Positions 1 through 5,363 of a DNA stretch of 5,363 nucleotides are shown one piece after another. A program made the position numbers and the translations under genes. Below the pieces are notes generated by a model. It searched no databases. It was not told the DNA's origin and saw only the letters and a list, made by a program, of their open reading frames with translations. Position 1 is the stretch's first letter, and each line of letters starts with the position of its first letter. The DNA is from Phycisphaerae bacterium. Its GTDB lineage: Bacteria > Planctomycetota > Phycisphaerae > Sedimentisphaerales > SM23-30. The stretch is taken from the NCBI GenBank assembly GCA_021736565.1, contig JAIPFO010000268.1, forward strand, positions 1 through 5,363, written 5' to 3'.

Positions 1-280
1 CCTGGCCGGTCTTTTCGTCAATCGAGGCTTCGATCTCACCTTCGGAGACCCCTCTTTCAATAAAGTCTTTTATTCCCATCTGTTCAATGAGTGTGAACTG
101 ACGGTCCATCATCTGCCAGGCTTGCTCGAGGTCAAGGCTCCGGCGTGTCTGACTGAGTGACCGGGCACTTAACGAGCAGATGGTCGTTACGGCAATGGCC
201 AGGATGACACTGGCGGTGAGCACTTCGATCAAGGTGAAGCCGCTGGGTCTCATGGTAAATAGGTTGTATCGATCGATCAT
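1..280 (-). CDS. gspI: Type II secretion minor pseudopilin, GspI-like (C terminus cut by window edge)
   Basis: Translating the minus strand from the ATG at 280 gives 93 residues, open to the window edge. Residues 1-14 are a short prepilin leader (MIDRYNLFTMRPSG). They are followed by FTLIEV with the conserved Glu at +5 (E19) and a hydrophobic helix to about residue 35 (LTASVILAIAVTTI). This is the class III signal cut and N-methylated by the prepilin peptidase. The rest is polar (for example EQAWQMMDRQ) with no other recognisable motif. The start at 280 has a good ribosome site, AGGTGA at 286-291; an internal ATG at 253 has none. It begins 24 bases after gspH, and this place in the E-F-G-H order points to GspI, a pseudopilus tip subunit. 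GspJ or a PilV-like protein cannot be excluded without the C terminus. Pseudopilin identity is secure; the exact letter is an inference from gene order. Confidence 0.8.
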   Translation of the reverse strand, partial: MIDRYNLFTMRPSGFTLIEVLTASVILAIAVTTICSLSARSLSQTRRSLDLEQAWQMMDRQFTLIEQMGIKDFIERGVSEGEIEASIDEKTGQ

Positions 281-285
281 AAATG

Positions 286-291
286 TCACCT
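286..291 (-). promoter_or_regulatory. Ribosome binding site of gspI
   Basis: AGGTGA on the minus strand lies five bases before the ATG at 280. It is the clearest Shine-Dalgarno sequence in the cluster and decides the gspI start over the internal ATG at 253. Confidence 0.6.
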
Positions 292-304
292 GCCAGTGGC
301 CCCT

Positions 305-928
305 CTACAAGGCTTCGTCCAGATCCAGGGTGTCGGGTTCTACCTGGTCGGCCTGGCCCCTGATAAGATTAGTCTTTCCGGTCGCCCCTGAAATTTTCAA
401 GGTGTAATAGCGTTTACCGTCTGTGAGGGTAATAATCGTATTGTCCGTCGTGCCGTCCGGAGCAAAGATAATCGTCCGTGTATTCTGTCCGTCGGCGTTT
501 TCTGTTGATTCGTCGTTATATGATGTCTCAGGATCCTCCTGGGATAGCGTTTCAATGAGAATGGTCTGGAAGTTTACTTTTTCATGAAGTTTAACCGGTC
601 GGCTAAACGGGTTTTTAATCACCCGTTCTTCGGCGGTGCTGGCATCGTCACCGGGGTCATCGACCGCCAGGTAAAATTGTTTTCCTGATTTGTCCAGGAC
701 CATGCGACAGGGGCTATGGCGTTCAATCGCCACGATACGTCCATAGCGGGCGGTCAGCAGAAGCTGTCGGGCCGATTTTTCAATCACCCGTTTCTGGTAC
801 GTGGTGAGGTAAAACACCCCCGCGGTCCCTGAGAACATTACGATCAGGGCCGAGACGGCCAAAAGCTCAACCAGTGTAAAGCCATGGCAAGGAGTTTTTT
901 TTCTTGAATGGTATAAACGCATTGTCAT
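305..928 (-). CDS. gspH: Type II secretion minor pseudopilin, GspH-like
   Basis: From the ATG at 928 the product has 207 residues. The leader (residues 1-16) is basic and ends CHG. FTLVELL follows, with Glu at +5 (E21), then a hydrophobic helix to about residue 42: a class III prepilin signal. The globular part contains IIFAPDG at 153-159, then ITLTDG and YYTLKISGATG. This is the pattern (strand, PDG, strand, G) usual near the C terminus of GspH/FimT pseudopilins. GspH is thought to form part of the pseudopilus tip with GspI, J and K. It is on the long side for the family, with an acidic loop (about 130-146) and an acidic tail (193-207). The frame stays open upstream to a TTG at 979, and another ATG lies at 922. 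None of the three has a strong ribosome site. I chose 928 because it gives a normal leader length. It follows gspG by 108 bases. Confidence 0.85.
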   Translation of the reverse strand: MTMRLYHSRKKTPCHGFTLVELLAVSALIVMFSGTAGVFYLTTYQKRVIEKSARQLLLTARYGRIVAIERHSPCRMVLDKSGKQFYLAVDDPGDDASTAEERVIKNPFSRPVKLHEKVNFQTILIETLSQEDPETSYNDESTENADGQNTRTIIFAPDGTTDNTIITLTDGKRYYTLKISGATGKTNLIRGQADQVEPDTLDLDEAL

Positions 929-1036
929 GAGTTTCTTGTGAGTAAAATCTACCCCAAAAGGGCAGTGTTTTTTCGGCAATGAGTCAGGGGCTTTCGAGCG
1001 GCCTATTGTTTTTTTGTATTTGCCGAGGTAAAATAA

Positions 1037-1489
1037 TTATTCGTCGTTAAAGAGGTCTTTATTCTCGCCGTCGCCACCGGGTTCTCCGTCGGCACCGAAG
1101 CAGATAATGTCATAACTGCCAACGTTAATCTCACCCTCGGGATTGTAGATATACGGGTGGCCCCAGGGGTCCAGAAGTTTGCTGGGCTTAATATATTCAC
1201 CATCCCAGGAACCCGTTCCTTCGTTGTCTTCTGTTTCCTGTTCGGGCGATCTTATCAGGGCCTGGAGACCGCCTTCTTCTTCGGTGGGGAAGTGCCCCAT
1301 ATCGGTGTAGTATTCTTGCAGGCCGGTTTCCAACGCTGAGATGCCCGCCTTGGCGAGGTTGGATTTAGCCTTTCCCAGTTTTTTGGCCACCTGAGGGACC
1401 AAAAAGGCCGCCAGCATCGCAACGATAATAACGACGACCAGAATTTCAACGAGTGTGAAAGCGTTTCGTTTGTGAACGATTTTAGTCAT
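1037..1489 (-). CDS. gspG: Type II secretion major pseudopilin GspG
   Basis: A 150-residue protein of typical GspG length. The leader MTKIVHKRNA is followed by FTLVEILVVVIIVAML, with Glu at +5 (E15) and a hydrophobic helix that continues to about residue 32. The C-terminal half has the family signature: LLDPWGHPYIYNPEG (about 105-119) and GADGEPGGDGE (132-142). The latter corresponds to the loop that binds calcium in known GspG structures. GspG is the main subunit of the periplasmic pseudopilus that works as a piston or screw during secretion. Two oddities: residue -1 before the cleavage point is Ala (A10) rather than the usual Gly, and an acidic insertion lies at about 83-94. The ATG at 1489 has AAGGA at 1496-1500. 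It starts 28 bases after gspF ends. Confidence 0.95.
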   Translation of the reverse strand: MTKIVHKRNAFTLVEILVVVIIVAMLAAFLVPQVAKKLGKAKSNLAKAGISALETGLQEYYTDMGHFPTEEEGGLQALIRSPEQETEDNEGTGSWDGEYIKPSKLLDPWGHPYIYNPEGEINVGSYDIICFGADGEPGGDGENKDLFNDE

Positions 1490-1495
1490 AGGGTT

Positions 1496-1500
1496 TCCTT
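1496..1500 (-). promoter_or_regulatory. Ribosome binding site of gspG
   Basis: AAGGA on the minus strand lies six bases before the ATG at 1489. It supports that start and fits high translation of the major pseudopilin. Confidence 0.5.
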
Positions 1501-1517
1501 GTCAATGAGTTATTTGT

Positions 1518-2768
1518 TTAAAGCCCCGCGCCCAGGTCCATGACCATGACCGGTAGGAGCATCGCCAGGACGATAAAGCCGACAACGAGTGCCAGCAAGA
1601 GAATCAGGACCGCCGGGAGTATGGCATTAAATCGCTGGACTGCTGCGTCGGAGGATTCGTCGAAGGTGTCCGCTGCATTGAGAAGCATCTCATCCAGCTT
1701 ACCGGTCTGTTCTCCAACCGAGACGATCTGAACCAGCAACGGCGGGAAATTCCCCGATTCGGCCAACGGCTCGGCGACTGAAGCGCCGGTTTTTACTTTT
1801 TGAGCGACATTATCGATGTCACGGGCCAGGAGTTCATTGCCCAGTGTATCGCGAACGACCGAGAGGGCTTCCAGAATAGCGATCCCGCCATGGGTCAGTG
1901 ATCCCAGGGTTCGGGCAAACCGTCCGACCGCGATGGTTTTTATGACATTGCCAAAAATTGGGATTTTCAGTTTAAATGTGTCCCATTTGAACTGGCCGGC
2001 CGGCGTGTGTGTCCAGCGTTTGAACAAGATAAGTGCGGTGATAAGTCCTATCACCAGTATCAGGCCATAGATACTGGTAGCAAAATCACTAAGAGACATC
2101 AGTATTTGCGTGGGCCAGGGCAGCCCGGTATTCGATTCGCTGGTGAGCATTTCGACGATACGGGGCAGTACCAGGGTGACCAGGACAATTACTGAGATAA
2201 AGCCGATCGAAAGAACGAACAGCGGATAGGCTGCGGCACTTTTTAAACTGGATTTCACGTGGCTTTCGCGTTTGAGCAGCTCAACCAGTCGCCCGGTCGT
2301 TTGTTCGAGAATACCGGCGGTTTCGCCGACACGAATCATGGCCAGGTAGAGTGGTGAGAAGGTTCGGCCATGTTTGGCCATCGCGTCGGATAATGAGTCG
2401 CCCGATTGAACCTTCTCTGCCAGTTGAGCCAGTAGCGATTTAAGTGCCGGTTTGGTGACCTGCTTATTAATGATGTTCAGGCAATCGAGCAGCGGCAAAC
2501 CCGATTGCAGTGCAGTATGAAGCTGGCTGGTGAAGGCCAGGACGTCATTGCTGTTGACTTTGCCCGAAAAAATGGTCGACTCAGCGGGTTTCGAGGTCCT
2601 CTCGGATTTGTTGGCCACAGGACGCGTCTTGGTACTTTGTTCGGAGAGATGGGTGGCAAAGTGCCCTTTGCCTTTTAATTGAACAATAGCGCCCCGGCGG
2701 TCCATCGCCTCAATGGTGCCCGATATTTTAGTGCCCGAATTGTCGATTCCCTGGTATTCGAAGAGCAT
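1518..2768 (-). CDS. gspF: Type II secretion inner-membrane platform protein GspF
   Basis: A 416-residue protein, normal length for GspF/PilC. It opens with the family N terminus (MLFEYQGIDNSG, then SGTIEA), which fixes the start. A charged, Ser/Thr/Lys-rich linker runs from about 41 to 72. Two T2SSF repeats follow, at about 74-200 and 277-400. Each carries the typical pattern: FTSQLHTALQSGLPLLDCL and MIRVGETAGILE in the first; GRFARTLGSLTHGGIAILEAL and IVSVGEQTGKLDEML in the second. Membrane segments are seen at about 183-203, 232-249 and 384-406, as in other GspF proteins. GspF sits in the inner membrane, contacts GspE, and is thought to turn ATPase motion into pseudopilus assembly. It follows gspE by 70 bases. 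No Shine-Dalgarno sequence is visible before the ATG; the upstream bases on the coding strand are C-, A- and T-rich. Confidence 0.96.
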   Translation of the reverse strand: MLFEYQGIDNSGTKISGTIEAMDRRGAIVQLKGKGHFATHLSEQSTKTRPVANKSERTSKPAESTIFSGKVNSNDVLAFTSQLHTALQSGLPLLDCLNIINKQVTKPALKSLLAQLAEKVQSGDSLSDAMAKHGRTFSPLYLAMIRVGETAGILEQTTGRLVELLKRESHVKSSLKSAAAYPLFVLSIGFISVIVLVTLVLPRIVEMLTSESNTGLPWPTQILMSLSDFATSIYGLILVIGLITALILFKRWTHTPAGQFKWDTFKLKIPIFGNVIKTIAVGRFARTLGSLTHGGIAILEALSVVRDTLGNELLARDIDNVAQKVKTGASVAEPLAESGNFPPLLVQIVSVGEQTGKLDEMLLNAADTFDESSDAAVQRFNAILPAVLILLLALVVGFIVLAMLLPVMVMDLGAGL

Positions 2769-2838
2769 GGTATTATGGGGGGTAAAAGAGGGTTGTTATT
2801 ATGTTGAAACGGTTCATTGACGCTACGATTGCCGGGGG

Positions 2839-4542
2839 TTATTCTTCATCAATTTCCTGGGTTACCCTGAGGACCTCTTGCGGGGTGGTATGTCCCGAGA
2901 GGATTTTTTCTATGCCGTCATGTCGCATTGTGACGTAATTATCGGAGGCATTTCTAATAATCTGTTCGGCGGTCGGTTTGTTGCTGATCAGTTGGCGGAG
3001 TTTATCCGTGATCCGAAGCACTTCAAAGAGCCCTGTGCGCCCTTTCATTCCGGTATTCATACACTGGTCGCACCCGACGCCGCGATAGAAGATTGAACTG
3101 GGCGGCAGGGCCTGTGAGTTTCGTACACTGTTGAGCAATCGGTTGTCGGGGGTATAGGCTTCTTTGCAGAAGGGACAGATATTCCGTACCAGCCTTTGGG
3201 CCAGGACCACTTCAAGCGAACTGGCCAGCAGAAACGGTTCAACCCCCATGTCGATCAGGCGGGTCACCGCACCGGCGGCATTGTTGGTGTGAAGCGTCGA
3301 AAAGACGAGGTGTCCGGTCATCGCCGCTCGTATCGCAATATCGGCGGTTTCCCGGTCGCGGATTTCACCGACCATGATCACATCGGGATCCTGGCGGAGA
3401 ATATGGCGTAGCCCGGTTGCGAAGCTCAGCCCTCGTTTGGGATTGACGGGCATCTGGATAATGCCGTTCAGCTGGTATTCGACCGGATCTTCAATGGTGA
3501 TGATTTTGAGACTGGGGGTGTAGATGCTGGATAATGCCGAGTAGAGCGTGGTGGTTTTACCGCTACCGGTTGGCCCGGTGACCAGGATGATTCCATGCGG
3601 TCGTTTAAGGCTCTGGTTAAACTGGGTCAGTTGATCCGATTTCATGCCCAGTTCTGACAGATTGATCAATGCGGCGGATTTATCGAGGATACGCATCGTT
3701 ACGGATTCGCCAAACGTTGTCGGAACGGTAGAGACACGGATATCCACCTTGCTGTTAGGCCCGGCGAATTCGATATGGCCGTCCTGGGGGACGAAATGCT
3801 CGGCAATGTTCATGTGTCCCATGATCTTGATTCGGGAGATGATCGCGGCCTGGAGGCGTTTGGGTGAGGGCGATTTTTCATAGAGAATGCCGTCAATGCG
3901 GTATTTGATCTTGAGTTGGTCTTCAAACGGTTCAACATGGATATCACTGGCATGGGCATTGATCGCTTCAAGCAGAATGATATTGACCAGGTTGACCAGG
4001 GAGGGTTGTTGTGCCAGTTCGTGGAGCTTGGCGGCAGAATAGTCATCCAGGCCGATATTGTCTTTTCGCTCTTCAGGTGCCAGGTTTTCCAGCATTCGGG
4101 AGACGTTCGACCCGTAATATTTGAGAATGGCCTTTTCAAGGTCGTCCGGCCTGGCATAATACCGTTCAATGCTTAACCCGGTGACCACCCGCAAATCTTC
4201 CAGGGCGTGCGGGTCAAAGGGGTCGGCCATCGCCACCGCCAGTGAGCCATTTTTCTGCCATAATGGCATGAGGTTGTGTTTGGTCACCAGGGCCGCCGGC
4301 GTTAAAGAGAGCGTGCGTGGCTCTGGGGAATGGTCTGATATACTTGTTTTTTCAATTCCCGCTTGCGTGGTGAGGGCTTCAATGAGCTGGTCTCGCGTAA
4401 TATATCCCAGGTCGATGAGGATCTGGCCTAACCGACAAGATGTCGTTTTTTGCTGATCGAGGGCCTGTTCGAGTTGGAAGTTCTCGATATAAGATCGCTC
4501 GCACAGAAGGGAGCCAATTTTTTCTTTTTCCAGTTGATACAT
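2839..4542 (-). CDS. gspE: Type II secretion assembly ATPase GspE
   Basis: Read from the ATG at 4542 the product has 567 residues. At the N terminus are two 24-residue MshEN-like motifs (8-31 and 37-60). The family N2 region follows (MADPFDPHALEDLRVVTG, about 106-122). The C-terminal AAA-type ATPase domain shows Walker A GPTGSGKT (323-330), the Asp box TIEDPVE (349-355), Walker B DPDVIMVGEIRD (385-396, with E393) and the His box TGHLVFSTLHTN (409-420). It also has a four-cysteine zinc site, CPFC (456/459) and CDQC (491/494), typical of GspE/PilB. The enzyme hydrolyses ATP as a hexamer on the cytoplasmic face and drives pseudopilus assembly through GspF. It is the first gene of the cluster. 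An in-frame TTG at 4566 would add eight residues; neither start has a convincing ribosome site, and ATG was preferred. The near-invariant Arg of PQDGR is His (H256). PilB is the main alternative, but the gspF-G-H-I context favours GspE. Confidence 0.96.
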   Translation of the reverse strand: MYQLEKEKIGSLLCERSYIENFQLEQALDQQKTTSCRLGQILIDLGYITRDQLIEALTTQAGIEKTSISDHSPEPRTLSLTPAALVTKHNLMPLWQKNGSLAVAMADPFDPHALEDLRVVTGLSIERYYARPDDLEKAILKYYGSNVSRMLENLAPEERKDNIGLDDYSAAKLHELAQQPSLVNLVNIILLEAINAHASDIHVEPFEDQLKIKYRIDGILYEKSPSPKRLQAAIISRIKIMGHMNIAEHFVPQDGHIEFAGPNSKVDIRVSTVPTTFGESVTMRILDKSAALINLSELGMKSDQLTQFNQSLKRPHGIILVTGPTGSGKTTTLYSALSSIYTPSLKIITIEDPVEYQLNGIIQMPVNPKRGLSFATGLRHILRQDPDVIMVGEIRDRETADIAIRAAMTGHLVFSTLHTNNAAGAVTRLIDMGVEPFLLASSLEVVLAQRLVRNICPFCKEAYTPDNRLLNSVRNSQALPPSSIFYRGVGCDQCMNTGMKGRTGLFEVLRITDKLRQLISNKPTAEQIIRNASDNYVTMRHDGIEKILSGHTTPQEVLRVTQEIDEE

Positions 4543-4888
4543 CAGTCCAGTTGGTTCCTGCGTCAAAAGTTTCTTTTATGTTCATGATCAGCCTTTAAGG
4601 TGCTAAACACAGGCTTTTTTGAATGATGACGCGGGCATCACTTTGGGCCTGTTCGGGTGCCGGGTCGTTTTTTTTTACCTTAATCTTTTTAATGGTAGGG
4701 GGTTATGTTTTATTTTTGCGGGAGGCTGGTCGCCAGGCAATAGGGCGGCTAATCTACATAATTTTTATCATTGTATATAAACTACGTATAAGTTAAGACG
4801 ATCATAAAACAATTTTGTTTCAAAAGAAATCTTTTTTATTTACGAAATGTCTGTTTATTGCAGTCCAATGTGTAAGGCATATTAAAAA

Positions 4889-4900
4889 AAATGATCATTT
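4889..4900. repeat. Perfect 12-base palindrome (AAATGATCATTT)
   Basis: The sequence equals its own reverse complement over 12 bases and follows a run of A. It is a possible binding site for a dimeric regulator about 350 bases upstream of gspE. AT-rich DNA yields such palindromes by chance fairly often, so function is only a guess. Confidence 0.35.
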
Positions 4901-4906
4901 CGGATG

Positions 4907-4959
4907 TTTGACCCTATAAATATGGTCTGGGCTCTGCTATAGATGATGCCTGGGTCAAA
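4907..4959. repeat. 8-base inverted repeat TTTGACCC / GGGTCAAA with 37-base spacer
   Basis: The arms at 4907-4914 and 4952-4959 match perfectly as inverted repeats. The spacer is 37 bases long. Each arm reads TTTGACCC outward on its own strand, so the pair could be two facing half-sites or a long-loop hairpin. No gene overlaps it. Confidence 0.35.
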
Positions 4960-5008
4960 AGTATTCAGAAACGTTGATTTTTGCTTTTAAATGACGTTTT
5001 TAAGCGTT

Positions 5009-5020
5009 ATTATTAATAAT
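5009..5020. repeat. Perfect 12-base AT-only palindrome (ATTATTAATAAT)
   Basis: The sequence is self-complementary over 12 bases and contains only A and T. It lies just after a short imperfect hairpin (GCTT/AAGC ends, 4983-5005). It could be a protein site or simply low-complexity DNA. Confidence 0.25.
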
Positions 5021-5091
5021 TGATGTGACGAATATGGATGACATGTGCGGCATGTTTTGAGAATAAGACTGGATTTTTAGTGGCTTTTCAG

Positions 5092-5131
5092 GTAAAAATA
5101 TAATCAGGGGGGCTGAGAATTCAGGCTCCTG
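5092..5131 (-). terminator. Possible Rho-independent terminator on the minus strand
   Basis: On the minus strand, CAGG and CTGA pair with TCAG and CCTG around an ATTC loop (5105-5131), with an unpaired internal AGC/CCCC section. The T-rich tract ATTATATTTTTA follows. It would end a minus-strand transcript entering from beyond 5363 or from the 66-codon open frame, and would separate it from gspE. The internal loop and the interrupted T tract make the call weak. Confidence 0.3.
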
Positions 5132-5363
5132 CGCCAGAAGTTATACTCGTTGCGTATTATTTTACCCAATTGCACGTAATGTAAGACTTTAATTTGTAAG
5201 GACTTAGATTTGGGCGAGACGGGGAGATTCAATGCGGAGGGGGTATAAAAGTCATGGGTAATGCTTCGCAATACTTTTGGAGCTGGCATTGAATTTAATT
5301 GCATCGAAATTGTATTTTAGGAAGAATAGGCAGTTTAGGTGAGCTTTAAGGGCTGGCTCTGCC

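Larger units (their letters stand above)
4567..5363. other. Long AT-rich region upstream of gspE with no convincing gene
   Basis: About 800 bases, visibly richer in A and T than the coding part. It should hold the promoter of the gsp operon on the minus strand, but I found no box pair with good sequence and spacing. The best -10-like hexamer is TACAAT (minus strand, 4770-4775), without a fitting -35. The part next to gspE holds a possible leader hairpin on the minus strand (stem AGTGATG/CATCATT with one G-T pair, 4622-4642) and a run of nine T (4668-4676). The middle holds two perfect 12-base palindromes and an 8-base inverted repeat, listed separately. The end (5104-5304) holds a 66-codon minus-strand open frame without a ribosome site or known motif, so I do not call it a gene. 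No tRNA, rRNA or CRISPR array was seen. Confidence 0.6.

Noticed and set aside
3196..4176. Several open frames of 70-120 codons antisense or out of frame within gspE
   Set aside because: They overlap a strongly supported gspE coding frame, have no motifs and are low-complexity shadows of it.
4590..4620. Plus-strand terminator-like AGCCT ... AGGCT followed by six T
   Set aside because: The stem is only five pairs with a 16-base loop, and no plus-strand gene precedes it. In the minus direction there is no T tract after it.
4641..4676. GC-rich stretch followed by nine T, as in a plus-strand terminator
   Set aside because: I could not find a stem longer than three or four pairs directly before the T run.
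4567..4800. Cyclic-di-GMP (GEMM) riboswitch before gspE
   Set aside because: I looked because such riboswitches can precede pilus and secretion genes, but the conserved GEMM core segments are not present on the minus strand.
4807..4820. Dyad AAACAA-TT-TTGTTT as a regulator site
   Set aside because: Such short A/T dyads are expected by chance in this composition, and nothing ties it to a promoter.
4923..4938. Sigma-54-like promoter on the plus strand (GG at 4924-4925, GC at 4936-4937, spacing 10)
   Set aside because: The GG and GC with correct spacing are present, but the CAC part of the consensus is absent, and no plus-strand gene follows in the window.
5236..5289. Plus-strand GGAGG followed by an ATG at 5254
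   Set aside because: The frame holds only about 12 codons before a stop, and the spacing from GGAGG to ATG is long.

Overview
The window carries one minus-strand gene cluster for the core of a type II secretion system (or a closely related type IV pilus-like machine). A long AT-rich stretch with no convincing gene lies upstream of it. Transcription order, from high to low coordinates, is gspE (assembly ATPase), gspF (inner-membrane platform), gspG (major pseudopilin), gspH (minor pseudopilin) and gspI (minor pseudopilin, cut by the window edge at base 1). This is the classic E-F-G-H-I order. The gaps are 70, 28, about 108 and 24 bases, so a single operon is likely.

How the parts work together: GspE is the cytoplasmic hexameric ATPase, and GspF is the membrane protein through which its motion reaches the pilus. 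GspG subunits form the periplasmic pseudopilus shaft, and GspH and GspI belong to its tip. All three pseudopilins show an N-terminal leader ending in G or A, then F-T-L-(V/I)-E and a hydrophobic helix, as expected for prepilin peptidase substrates. The peptidase, the secretin GspD and GspC/J/K/L/M are not in the window. GspJ and GspK could follow to the left of base 1.

Organism: a double-membraned bacterium with moderate-GC coding regions and clearly AT-richer intergenic DNA. Several starts have weak or absent Shine-Dalgarno sequences, and GspG has Ala rather than Gly before its cleavage site. Together with the style of the GspI and GspG proteins, this would fit a member of the PVC/Planctomycetota group. 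That placement is an impression, not a demonstrated result.

Region by region: 1-280 gspI (partial), 305-928 gspH, 1037-1489 gspG, 1518-2768 gspF, 2839-4542 gspE (a TTG start at 4566 is possible), 4567-5363 non-coding with palindromes and hairpins. The most interesting points are a tandem MshEN-like motif at the N terminus of GspE, which suggests possible cyclic-di-GMP control, and the structured but gene-poor upstream region. I did not find a clearly novel system.
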